64,000 nucleotides of DNA from Chloropicon primus. Lineage: Eukaryota; Chlorophyta; Chloropicophyceae; Chloropicales; Chloropicaceae. Position numbers and translations under genes: made by a program. The notes beneath the pieces were generated by a model. The model saw only the letters and a program-made list of their open reading frames with translations. It was not told the DNA's origin and made no database searches. Each line of letters opens with the position of its first letter. The first letter of the stretch is position 1. Below, piece after piece: positions 19,024-27,646 of the stretch. The DNA lies in the NCBI GenBank assembly GCA_023205875.1, contig CP060770.1, forward strand, positions 415,966 to 479,965. Reading direction: 5' to 3'.

Positions 19024-19269
19024 GGGCGCACTTGACTCCCTTGAGACATTCTTTGTAATATAGACGCCAGCCTTCATGATGATAACACCCGGCCATGTCC
19101 ATGTCCTCGGCTCAGTCCTCGGCTCGCTCGCCTCGATCGATCGTGCGTTACCGGAATGAAGGGGAACGCGGACCTCATCAGATCAGGAGAAAAGGTGTCG
19201 AGAAGAGAAGAGGAGGAGGAAAGAAGGAGGACGAGGAGGTTCATGACAAGGGATTTATTCGTTTTGTGC

Positions 19270-20850
19270 CTAAAAATAATTCTCCTCGATCCACTGAAGG
19301 ATGTGCTGGTGATCATGATTCTTCGCAGAACGTTTGCACATTGCTGGGTACCAAGGGCAAGGCGGATCCTGGCTTCGAAGCCACTGCAGAACATCAAGGT
19401 GACCTCCTCCAGCTGCATCTCTACAAGTCTCGTACTTCCAAGGGCAAGGCGGGTCCTGGCTTCGAGCCCACTGCAGAACATCAAGGTGGCCTCTGTAAGC
19501 TGCAGAAGAACAAGTCTCCCCGTTCCAAGGGCAAGGCGGATTCTGGCTTCGAGCCCACTGCAGAACATCAAGGTGACCTCCTCCAGCTGCATCTCTACAA
19601 GTCTCGTACTTCCAAGGGCAAGGCGGGTCCTGGCTTCGAGCCCACTGCAGAACATCAAGGTGACCTCCTCCAGCTGCCCCAAAACAAGTCCTCTCGTCCC
19701 AAGGGCAAGGCGGGTCCTGGCTTCGAGCCCACTGCAGAACATCAAGGTGACCTCCTCCAGCTGCCCCCAAACAAGTCCCCTCGTCCCAAGGGCAAGGCGG
19801 ATTCTGGCTTCGAGCCCACTGCAGAACATCAAGGTGACCTCCTCCAGCTGCCCCAAAACAAGTCCCCGCGTCCCAAGGGCAAGGCGGGTCCTGGCTTCGA
19901 GCCCACTTCAGAACATCAAGGTGACCTTCGTTGGCTGCCCAAGCGCAAGCCCACCTGTCCCAAGGGCAAGGCGGATTCTGCCTTCGAGCCCACTGCAGAA
20001 CATCAAGGTAACCTTCTCCAGCTGCATTATAACAAGTCCCCGTGTCCCAAGGGCAAGGCGGGTCCTGGCTTCGAGCCCACTGCAGAATTTCAAGGTGACC
20101 TCCTCTAGCTGCAAAAGAACAAGTCCTCTCGTCCCAAGGACAAGGCGGATTCTGGCTTCGAAGCCACTGCAGAACATCAAGGTGACCTCCTCCAGCTGCC
20201 TCAAAACAAGTCCCCGCGTCCCAAGGGCAAGGCGGGTCCTGGCTTCGAGCCCACTGCAGAACATCAAGGTGACCTCCTCTAGCTGCAAAAGAACAAGTCA
20301 TCTCATTAAACTTGCACCCCTTGCTCCTCAGCCCCTGCAGAACATCAATGTGACCTCCTGCAGCAGCTCCTCTAGCTGCTACTGCTCCATAATACAACGG
20401 GCGCTCGATATCCAAAGGGATCCCTTGGCTCACCAACCACTTCACCGCCTTCTTGCTGCCCTGGAAAGCGGCGAGGTGCAGCAGGTCAGAGTCGTACAAG
20501 TGGCCGGAGAGCCTGTCATATGCCCGTACCCCCTCCTTCTTCCTTTTGAACGACTGAAACACCCACTGGAACCAACTCAAACTGAAGCAAGGCATCTGCT
20601 TGAACAACCTCTCTGTCCTCAGGTCCGTCCTCAGGCGAGCCTTCTTCTTCTTCTGAGGGTGTGGAGAAGGGCTCGCCGCCGTCGTCACGAACTCGAGGAA
20701 CGTCTTGCAGGTCAACCCAAAAGCGAGGCGGTCGTAGGAACTCAGCTTCTTCATGACCAGGAGCCATGCACTACCTGGCAGCACCTCCAACGCATCCCTG
20801 CCCTCCCTCCGCTGCCTCTTGCTCTCCCTCGTCTCCTCCATCATGTTCAT
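19270..20850 (-). CDS. F-box/ankyrin-like repeat protein, array member A
   Basis: A 526-residue protein starting MNMMEETRESK. An F-box-like segment (about 20-58: DALEVLPGSAWLLVMKKLSS, then LAFGLTCKTFLEFV) is followed by a linker with DSDLLHLAAFQGSKKAVKWL. Repeats of 29 residues typified by GGHLDVLQWARSQDPPCPWD follow, and I count 11 copies of [DN]PPCPW. At DNA level the period is 87 bp and adjacent units are nearly identical. The helix pair per unit is ankyrin-like but shorter than the standard 33 residues. By analogy, an F-box joined to a repeat domain suggests a substrate receptor for an SCF ubiquitin ligase. This is inference only. The gene is one of three tandem minus-strand paralogues. 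Confidence 0.82.
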   Translation of the reverse strand: MNMMEETRESKRQRREGRDALEVLPGSAWLLVMKKLSSYDRLAFGLTCKTFLEFVTTAASPSPHPQKKKKARLRTDLRTERLFKQMPCFSLSWFQWVFQSFKRKKEGVRAYDRLSGHLYDSDLLHLAAFQGSKKAVKWLVSQGIPLDIERPLYYGAVAARGAAAGGHIDVLQGLRSKGCKFNEMTCSFAARGGHLDVLQWARSQDPPCPWDAGTCFEAAGGGHLDVLQWLRSQNPPCPWDERTCSFAARGGHLEILQWARSQDPPCPWDTGTCYNAAGEGYLDVLQWARRQNPPCPWDRWACAWAANEGHLDVLKWARSQDPPCPWDAGTCFGAAGGGHLDVLQWARSQNPPCPWDEGTCLGAAGGGHLDVLQWARSQDPPCPWDERTCFGAAGGGHLDVLQWARSQDPPCPWKYETCRDAAGGGHLDVLQWARSQNPPCPWNGETCSSAAYRGHLDVLQWARSQDPPCPWKYETCRDAAGGGHLDVLQWLRSQDPPCPWYPAMCKRSAKNHDHQHILQWIEENYF

Positions 20851-21323
20851 GTCCGTGCTCCTCAGACGATCCTCACCACTGGGTCGTTCCTTTCGCGCGA
20901 GGGCTCGTTCGAAAGAGCAAGAGACGACGACGACGACCTTCCTGTCCTCCGCCTCTCTCTTTTCCTCCTCCGCGCGCTCCCGTACTCGTTTGTTTCTCTT
21001 CTCGCCTCGTCCTCGTTCGCCCTCGTGCTCGCCCGTTATGATGGTTCAGCGGCAGAAGAGAAAGAGCAAGGGGGGCGCCTCGAGGAGAGAGGAGTAATCA
21101 GGAAGGAAGCTGATGCTCATCCTAATGATCGTGTATCATATTTGCTAAAAACGGTGTGTTTTCATCTTGCCCTTGTTCCCAGCTTGTTTTCAAGACCGAG
21201 ACTTCTCCCTGATCCGGTCCGCACGGTGGTGGCGGCAGCGTGATGCGACGGAACGCAAGAGGTCTTGGCGAGAAGAGCTCCAACCCGCGTGTCCCGCTCA
21301 TGATCGCTCCAAGAACCGAAATT
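20851..21323. other. Intergenic gap between array members A and B
   Basis: It holds a TTCGAAAGAG-type element at 20902-20927 and a (GAC)n run just after it. Plus-strand frames crossing the gap are continuations of antisense frames from the repeat genes. Confidence 0.5.
20902..20927 (+). promoter_or_regulatory. TTCGAAAGAG-type element upstream of array member A
   Basis: Reads GGCTCGTTCGAAAGAGCAAG then AGACGA, 52-77 bp upstream of the minus-strand start at 20850. The palindrome has one mismatch. Confidence 0.6.
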
Positions 21324-23309
21324 CTACCAGTAACGCTCTTCTTCAGACTCGTCGCTGATGATGTAATACTGATCGTCGCTGTAATCGTCAATGTTCATCC
21401 AGAGCTCATCCTCAACGTCAAGAGCATCTCTGTCTTCAGGTCTTTGGTCCTCCTCGATCCACTGGAGCACGCCCCGGCGACCATGCTGCTCCGCCAGTCT
21501 TTTGCATTCCCTTGGGTTCCAAGGGCAAGGCGGATTCTGAGTTCGAGCCCACTGCAGAAGATCAAGGTGACCTCCTTTAGCTGCCCAACCACAAGTATTC
21601 TCGTCCCAATCACAAGGTGGACGCTGACTTCGAAGCCACTTCAGAACGCCAAGGTGACCGAATCGAGCAGCAGCAGCACAAGTATCCTCGTCCCAAGGGC
21701 AAGGCGGATCCTGACTTCGCAGCCACTGCAGAATAGGAAGGTCGCTTGCCATGGCTGCGTACTGACAAGTCCTGTAGTCCCAAGGGCAAGGCGGATCCTG
21801 GCTTCGAGCCCACTTCAGAAAATCAAGGTGACCTTCGTTGGCTGCCCAAGCGCAAGCCCACCTGTCCCAAGGGCAAGGCGGATTCTGGCTTCGGACCCAC
21901 TGCAGAACATGAAGGTGGCCTCCTCGAGCTGCAGCAGAACAAGTCTCCGCGTCCCAAGGGCAAGGCGGATCCTGGCTTCGAGCCCACTGCAGCACGTCAA
22001 CGTGACCTCCTGCAGCTGCCGAAGCACAAGCCTTCGCATCCCAAGGGCAAGGCGGGTCATGGCTTCGGAGCCACTGCAGAACCTCGACGTGACCGTGCTC
22101 GGCTGCATCAGCACAAGTCCACCCACTCCAAGCGCAAGGTGGATCCTGACTTAGAGCCCACTGCAGAACATGACTATGGCCTCCTCTGCATGCACTATCA
22201 CAAGTGCTCTCGTTCCAAGGACAAGGCGGGTCCTGGCTTCTCAGCCACTGCAGAACACCAAGGTGACCAAACTCTGCTGCACTAGCACAAGTCCCCACGC
22301 TCCAACGGCAAGGCGGATCCTGGCTTCGAGCCCACTGCAGAACGTGAAGGTGACCTCCTGAAGCTGCCCAATCACAAGTCCTCCAGTCCCAAGGGCAAGG
22401 CGGATCCTGGCTTCGAGCCCACTGCAGAATATCAAGGCGGCCTTGTGCAGCTGCCCAAGAACAAGTCCTCCAGTCCCAAGGGCAAGGCGGATCCTGGCTT
22501 CGAAACCACTGCAGAATGTGAAGGTGACCTCCATCGGCGGCATGAGCACAAGTCCACTCCTTCCAAGGGCAAGGCGGATCCTGGCTTCGAGCCCACTGCA
22601 CAATATCAAGGCGGCCTGCTTTAGCTGCCTCGCCACAAGTATTCTCGTTCCAAGGGCAAGGCGGGTCCTGGCTTCGGAGCCACTGCAGAACTTCGAGATG
22701 GCCTCCTTTAGCTGCACGTTGGCAAATGGATGCATCGAGCTCGCATCCCTCGCTCCTCAACCACTTCAGCACATGAATGTGACCGCCGCTAGCAGCAGCT
22801 TCCACACTCTTCCAGTCTCCGATATCCAAGCAGATCCCTTGGCTCACCAACCACTTCATCACCTTCTTGCTGCCCTGGAAAGCGGCGAGGTACATCAGGT
22901 CTGAGTCGTAAAAGTGGCCCGTGTACTTGTCTTCGTTCCATTCCTCGTCCCTATCCGGCGAATCAACCTTCCAATCAAACGAGCCAAGCACCCACTGGTA
23001 CCAACTGAAAGTGAAGCGAGGCATCTGCTTGCACAGCACGCGGTTCGTCAGGTCCGTCCTCAGAAGAGCCTCCTTCTCCTCCTGAGGGTGTTGAGACTGC
23101 TTCTCCGTCGTCGTCCTCACCGCGTCGAGGAACGTCCTGCAGGTCAAACCAAAAGCGAGGTGGTCGTACTCATCCAGCTGCTTCAAGACGAGGAACCACG
23201 CACTCCCTGGAAGGACTTCCAACGCATCCCTGCCCTCCCGCCTCGGCCTTTGGTCCCTTCGTCGCCCTTGCCCTCCCCCTGGGTTCAAGAAGCCCGCCTG
23301 CATGATCAC
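21324..23309 (-). CDS. F-box/ankyrin-like repeat protein, array member B
   Basis: The longest member, 661 residues, starting MIMQAGFLNPGGGQGRRRDQ. The F-box-like segment (REGRDALEVLPGSAWFLVLK, then LAFGLTCRTFLDAV) aligns directly with members A and C. There are 14 repeats of the 29-residue type. These are more diverged than in A and C (for example DPPCRW, DPPCAW and RPPCDW), so this copy looks older or less homogenised. It has a unique acidic C-terminal tail ending DQYYIISDESEEERYW. Function is not known from sequence. The F-box suggests a link to ubiquitin ligases. Confidence 0.82.
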   Translation of the reverse strand: MIMQAGFLNPGGGQGRRRDQRPRREGRDALEVLPGSAWFLVLKQLDEYDHLAFGLTCRTFLDAVRTTTEKQSQHPQEEKEALLRTDLTNRVLCKQMPRFTFSWYQWVLGSFDWKVDSPDRDEEWNEDKYTGHFYDSDLMYLAAFQGSKKVMKWLVSQGICLDIGDWKSVEAAASGGHIHVLKWLRSEGCELDASICQRAAKGGHLEVLQWLRSQDPPCPWNENTCGEAAKAGRLDIVQWARSQDPPCPWKEWTCAHAADGGHLHILQWFRSQDPPCPWDWRTCSWAAAQGRLDILQWARSQDPPCPWDWRTCDWAASGGHLHVLQWARSQDPPCRWSVGTCASAAEFGHLGVLQWLRSQDPPCPWNESTCDSACRGGHSHVLQWALSQDPPCAWSGWTCADAAEHGHVEVLQWLRSHDPPCPWDAKACASAAAGGHVDVLQWARSQDPPCPWDAETCSAAARGGHLHVLQWVRSQNPPCPWDRWACAWAANEGHLDFLKWARSQDPPCPWDYRTCQYAAMASDLPILQWLRSQDPPCPWDEDTCAAAARFGHLGVLKWLRSQRPPCDWDENTCGWAAKGGHLDLLQWARTQNPPCPWNPRECKRLAEQHGRRGVLQWIEEDQRPEDRDALDVEDELWMNIDDYSDDQYYIISDESEEERYW

Positions 23310-23368
23310 GATCTAGGTTTCTTTTTCTTTCGTTCGCCCTCGCCACAACGTCGTTCCTTTCGAGCGAC

Positions 23369-23394
23369 GGCTGGTTCGAAAGATCAAGAGACGA
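23369..23394 (+). promoter_or_regulatory. TTCGAAAGAG-type element upstream of array member B
   Basis: Reads GGCTGGTTCGAAAGATCAAG then AGACGA, 60-85 bp upstream of the start at 23309. Confidence 0.55.
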
Positions 23395-23566
23395 CACACG
23401 CTTCAGCTGATCTGTCGCTACCTCCCTCTCTTTTCTCCCAACGCGCGTCCCCTCGTGCCCAGCCTTCCCCTCTCCCTCACGATCGCTTCGATCGTTCCTT
23501 ATCCGTTTCTGTTTCTCTTGTCCACAAAAAAAAACTTCGCTCGTGCGTCGTTTTTTTTCATGCGAG

Positions 23567-23592
23567 GGCTCTTTCGAAAGAGGAAGACGATG
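23567..23592 (+). promoter_or_regulatory. Second TTCGAAAGAG-type element near array member B
   Basis: Reads GGGCTCTTTCGAAAGAGGAA then GACGAT. It is about 260 bp upstream of member B and 3' of member C, so it may be a duplicated copy, not an active site. Confidence 0.45.
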
Positions 23593-23745
23593 CGGTTCCT
23601 TCTGCGCACCTCTCCGTCGCCCTTTCCTCCCTCTCCGTCGCTCCCCTTCGCCTTCTTTCTCTCTCTCGCTCTTTCACCAACGGCCGCCGGGCGTACGTTA
23701 CCAAATGGGGAATCCAAAACCGTTTCGAATGGCGGGAAAGATATC

Positions 23746-25209
23746 TCAACGACCTTTCTTTCGAGGAGGACGAGGAGGTTCATGACATTTCGTGGCTTCA
23801 ATAGAATTCTCCTCGATCCACTCAAGGATGTGCTGGTACTCATAACGCTCCGCAACACTTTTGCACTTTGCTGGTTCCCAAGGGCAAGGCGGGTCCTGGC
23901 TTCGAAGCCACTGCAGGACATCGAGGTGACCCAATTGAGCTGCCCAATGACAAGTCTCGTCGTCCCAAGGACAAGGCGGATCCTGGCTTCGAGCCCACTG
24001 CAGAAGATGAAGGTGACCTCTTCCAGCTGCCTCTTTACAAGTCTCCCTGTCCCAAGGGCAAGGCGGATCCTGACTTCGAGCCCACTGCAGAAGGTGAAGG
24101 CGACCTCCAAAAGCTGCCTCTTTACAAGTCCCCGCGTCCCAAGGACAAGGCGGATCCTGACTTCGAGCCCACTGCAGAACATCAAGGTGACCTCCTCCAG
24201 CTGCCCCAAAACAAGTCCCCGCGTCCCAAGGACAAGGCGGATCCTGACTTCGGAGCCACTGCAGAACATCAAGGTGACCTCCTCGAGCTGCCCCAAAACA
24301 AGTCCCCGCGTCCCAAGGGCAAGGCGGGCTCTGACTTCGAGCCCACTGCAGAATTTCGAGGTGACCTCGATAAGCTGCATATCGACACGTTTTCTCGGCC
24401 CAAGGACAAGGCGGGTCCTGACTTTGAGCCCACTGCAGAATTTCGAGGTGACCTCGATAAGCTGCCCAAGAACAAGTCCCCTCGTCCCAAGGACAAGGAG
24501 GGTCCTGACTTCGAGCCCACTGCAGAACATCAAGGTGACCAAATTCAGCTGCAGAACGACAAGTCCTCCCCTCCCAGGGGCAAGGCGGGTCTTGACTTCG
24601 GAGCCACTGCAGAACATCAAGGTGACCTCCCCTGGCTGCCCCTTCACAAGTCCCCACATCCAACTCGCACCCCTCGCTCCTCAACCATCTCAGCACATCA
24701 ATGTGACCTCCTGCAGCTGCACCTACAACTGCTACCACTCCATGATAATAGCACTTGATACCCAAAGAGACCCCTTGACTCATCAGCCACTTCATCACCT
24801 TGATGCTGCCCTGGAAAGCGGCGAGACGCATCAGATCAGAGTCGTACAAGCGGTCGTAGTACTGTCCACATCTATGGAGTTCCGGTGCTCCCTTCCTCCT
24901 TTCAAACGACTGAAACACCCACTGGAACCAACTCATGCTGAAGCAAGGCATCTGCTTCAAAATCGTTTTCTTTGTCAGGCCCGTCTTCTTCAGAGGAACC
25001 TGCTGCTTCTCCTCCTGAGGGTGTGGCGACTGCTTCACCGTCGTCGTCGTCACCGCCTTGAGGAACGTCCTGCAGGTCAAACCAAATGCGACCCGGTCGT
25101 AAGGGTCAACATGCCCTGCAATGATGCACCACGTGTCCTTTGGCAGAACATCCAACGCATGCCTGCCCTCACTCCTCTGCTGTGGCTTCCCTCCCTCTGC
25201 CTCCTCCAT
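23746..25209 (-). CDS. F-box/ankyrin-like repeat protein, array member C
   Basis: A 487-residue protein starting at the ATG at 25209 (MEEAEGGKPQQRSEGRHALD). This start aligns with members A and B. A longer frame back to 25446 would run through a promoter-type element and the end of the next gene fragment. The F-box-like segment reads HALDVLPKDTWCIIAGHVDP then VAFGLTCRTFLKAV. There are nine PPCPW repeats of 29 residues. The C-terminus reads YQHILEWIEENS followed by a short basic tail. The last three repeats are almost identical at DNA level to the fragment at 25419-25745. Confidence 0.82.
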   Translation of the reverse strand: MEEAEGGKPQQRSEGRHALDVLPKDTWCIIAGHVDPYDRVAFGLTCRTFLKAVTTTTVKQSPHPQEEKQQVPLKKTGLTKKTILKQMPCFSMSWFQWVFQSFERRKGAPELHRCGQYYDRLYDSDLMRLAAFQGSIKVMKWLMSQGVSLGIKCYYHGVVAVVGAAAGGHIDVLRWLRSEGCELDVGTCEGAARGGHLDVLQWLRSQDPPCPWEGRTCRSAAEFGHLDVLQWARSQDPPCPWDEGTCSWAAYRGHLEILQWAQSQDPPCPWAEKTCRYAAYRGHLEILQWARSQSPPCPWDAGTCFGAARGGHLDVLQWLRSQDPPCPWDAGTCFGAAGGGHLDVLQWARSQDPPCPWDAGTCKEAAFGGRLHLLQWARSQDPPCPWDRETCKEAAGRGHLHLLQWARSQDPPCPWDDETCHWAAQLGHLDVLQWLRSQDPPCPWEPAKCKSVAERYEYQHILEWIEENSIEATKCHEPPRPPRKKGR

Positions 25210-25289
25210 GATCACCCCCTCCTCCTCCTCGAGCGTTCCTCTGTTTCGGTCGTCCAATCCTCCCCCGAGCGACGAATCTTTCGAGTGAC

Positions 25290-25318
25290 GGCTCTTTCGA
25301 AAGAGCAAGAGAGGACGC
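25290..25318 (+). promoter_or_regulatory. TTCGAAAGAG-type element upstream of array member C, perfect palindrome
   Basis: The core GCTCTTTCGAAAGAGC at 25291-25306 is a perfect 16-bp palindrome, followed by AAGAGAGGACGC. It lies 81-109 bp upstream of the start at 25209 and is the best-preserved copy in the window. Confidence 0.6.
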
Positions 25319-25418
25319 ATCTGCTTGTTCTCCCAGTCCTCGCCCCACCCCGCCTCCTCTTGCCCTCTCTCCCTCCCTCCCTCGGCTTCCCAGACAAGAG
25401 CCCCGAAAGGCAATCCAT

Positions 25419-25745
25419 TTATTGCGAAGAATTCTCCTCGATCCACTCAAGGATGTGCTGGTGCTCATAACGCTCCGCAACACTTTTGCACTTTGCTGGT
25501 TCCCAAGGGCAAGGCGGGTCCTGACTTCGAAGCCACTGCAGGACATCGAGGTGACCCAATTGAGCTGCCCAATGACAAGTCTCGTCGTCCCAAGGACAAG
25601 GCGGATCCTGGCTTCGAGCCCACTGCAGAAGATGAAGGTGACCTCCTCGAGCTGCAGAAGAACAAGTCGACCAATCAAACCTGCACCCCTCGCTCCTCAA
25701 CCATTCGAGGAGAGCAGAGAGAGAGAGAGGAGAGGAGGATCGCAT
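25419..25745 (-). pseudogene. Truncated F-box/ankyrin-like gene fragment
   Basis: The frame encodes about three terminal repeats (LLQWARSQDPPCPWDDETC, then LDVLQWLRSQDPPCPWEP) and the C-terminal cap HILEWIEENSSQ, with no F-box or linker. Positions 25431-25655 match the 3' end of member C (about 23808-24032) almost base for base, with a few substitutions. The left part after that is unrelated sequence. It looks like a 5'-truncated copy made by unequal exchange. Confidence 0.8.
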
Positions 25746-25772
25746 GGCATGACCAAGTCTCTCGTTGTTGTT

Positions 25773-25804
25773 GAATTCTCCTTGATCGACTGGAGGGTGT
25801 GTGG
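25773..25804 (-). pseudogene. Decayed remnant of the array C-terminal cap
   Basis: GAATTCTCCTTGATCGACTG followed by GAGGGTGTGTGG resembles the conserved cap GAATTCTCCTCGATCCACTC...GGATGTGCTGG of the array genes. Translated on the minus strand it gives VPHTLQSIKENS, a decayed form of QHILEWIEENS. It marks the right edge of the array. Confidence 0.5.
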
Positions 25805-25898
25805 AACCCCACTGAGAAGAACGAACGTGACATCGATCGATTGGTCGAATAGAAATACATCAAAAAACAAAACAAAACTTCTCCTAATCCTAGTAATC

Positions 25899-27010
25899 CT
25901 AGTACTCTGGTGGGCGATACTCGTCCTCGTCCTCGCTAGCCAAAACTTGCTTGTCCATTTCATAAAAAAAATACTTGTCGGACTTTCTCTTCTTCATTCT
26001 CCTCCACAGGATCACTCCGCCGACCACCAGGGGGATCAGAACCAGTAAGACCAGCACGCCGACAAGAAACGTTCCAAAGCCTTTGCCGGCGGCACGTCCG
26101 GCGACGGACCATCCGTTTGGCTGGTCATCAGAGAAAGGATTGGCGGTGTTTGGGCTGTCCTGGCCGAACACCTGCTGCGGTTGGTCACTGGTCGAGTAAA
26201 TGAAGTGGCCCACGGCGCACTCACCGACAATGTACTCTGTCGCTCTCGACTGACCCGAGCAATACAAATCCTTGTAGTCCGTCTTCACCACGTAGATCAC
26301 GCCGTCGTCCTTTACCTGCGCTGTGAAAGTTTCGCTCAGCCAGCCATCCTTGTCCAGGGTGTAGCTATAGCAAACCCCCTCCTTGAAGAGGGCGAACGCA
26401 TAGTACCCAAACTCGGGCCGCGTGCACGATGTGAACGCGCTCACGATGTTCTACGAGTTCCAGAAGAGGGACACACACACAGGCACACACAGAGACAGAG
26501 AAAGAGAGAGAGTCAGAAATGGCAAAGACTCTATGGGTGCCATCAGAATGAATCATCCTGGATGATGGCCAAGCCGTTACGGCATCCGAGCCTCGCAGTA
26601 GGCATGGTCCTCCTCACCTCGTCCTGCTCCAGTTGATACTCTCCAGCCGAGAAGCTAGTGACGACCTCGGCGAAGAGACTCCCTTCTTCATCAAGGACCT
26701 CGCACTGACCCACCATGACAGGGACTTCATTCACGAGGTTGGCCCTCACGCACCCGCTGCGATCGTGAACACCGCTGGACGTGTAAACCTCGAGCTTCTC
26801 AGTCGTCGTGTTGTACGTCAGTCGCATGCCTTGGACGTAGAGGCAAGTGTTCGTGGGAAAGATGGACACCCTGGTGGTCTCCAATCGAGGCTTGCACTCC
26901 CTCTCGTCAAACACTTTCAGCTTGAAGTACTCGGCCGGTGCCGCCCAGGCCAAGGCTCTGGACTGCGAAGCCAGACAGAGGACGAGGAGGGCAAGAGGGA
27001 TGCAGGCCAT
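25899..27010 (-). CDS. Type I single-pass membrane protein of unknown family, two exons
   Basis: Exons are 27010-26618 and 26450-25899 (donor GACGAG|GTGAGG, acceptor CTCGTAG|AAC, phase 0), 314 residues. It starts MACIPLALLVLCLASQSRAL, a clear signal peptide. The ectodomain has several Cys (ECKPRLETT, NTCLYVQGMRL, SGCVRANL, GVCYSYTLDKDG, DLYCSGQS). A membrane segment reads GTFLVGVLVLLVLIPLVVGG and is followed by a basic stop-transfer RRMKKRK. The cytosolic tail is acidic and ends EDEDEYRPPEY. A possible YEMD-type sorting signal lies in it. I do not recognise the family. The 167-bp intron carries (CA)n and (GA)n tracts. The in-frame codon ahead of the ATG (position 27052) is GTG and is not used here as a start. 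Confidence 0.68.
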
Positions 27011-27646
27011 GACGGTGCTCCTGGCTTGTTTCTGACGCAGCTGAGCAGGCACAAGGGAGCACGAGGAGGAGGAGCGTTAGTCGTTGCTCCGCGGTGCTTC
27101 TGGCTTGCCGGACCGATGGCAGGTACGGAAGGGCACGGTGAGTTCCCAAAAGGTCATTCGAGGCCACCTACGTCGAGGAAAGCCGGATTACCTGTCGGAT
27201 CCCACTCCCCAAACACTCCCACAGGGACGGATGATGCCGCCAGTGAGAGTTTATCTGCCTCTTCTCGCGTCTCTGCGACCGAAACCGAGCCGAACAAAGG
27301 CACAGGGGAGCAAAGTTCGGTCAGACGAGTGCCATTCAACCTCCTCCTCGGTCCCCCGCGTCCCGGAAACCGACATGAAGCACGCCACTCACCTCTCTCT
27401 CTCTCTCTTCCTCTTCCCCACCGCCAATGACAGTTTATCTCCCTCTCGCCAAAGCTGCTGTGCAGAGTGACGACAGAGGGAGGGGAAGGCAGCAACTTCC
27501 TTGCGCTTGTGAGGACGTGAGGTCTATCCAAGGGAGGATAGAAGGTTTTAGGTGGAAACTAAAGCTCGTGATCTTTCCATTGGTACCTCACTTGCTTGAT
27601 TTGGTGGTCGGGTCAGTCCTCGGCAGAGGAGAGAAAGGGATCGACG
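27011..27646. other. Bidirectional promoter region
   Basis: The gap separates the divergent membrane-protein gene and the phosphatase gene. It contains a short (CT)n tract at about 27390-27410. No gene or known element is evident. Confidence 0.45.

Larger units (their letters stand above)
23310..23745. other. Intergenic gap between array members B and C
   Basis: Two TTCGAAAGAG-type elements occur at 23369-23394 and 23567-23592, both oriented toward the minus-strand gene to the left. The rest is CT-rich and has no gene. Confidence 0.5.

Noticed and set aside
19350-20290. CRISPR-like array of 87-bp units
   Set aside because: The units are coding, in frame, adjacent with no spacers, and lie in a eukaryotic gene.
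25210-25446. N-terminal extension of array member C to 25446
   Set aside because: The extension would translate the palindromic promoter-type element and the end of the neighbouring fragment. The ATG at 25209 aligns with the starts of members A and B.
19156-25470. Long plus-strand frames (about 695 and 671 codons) opposite the F-box/repeat genes
   Set aside because: The 87-bp period keeps antisense frames open. They lack the F-box and linker features, and they run across intergenic gaps.
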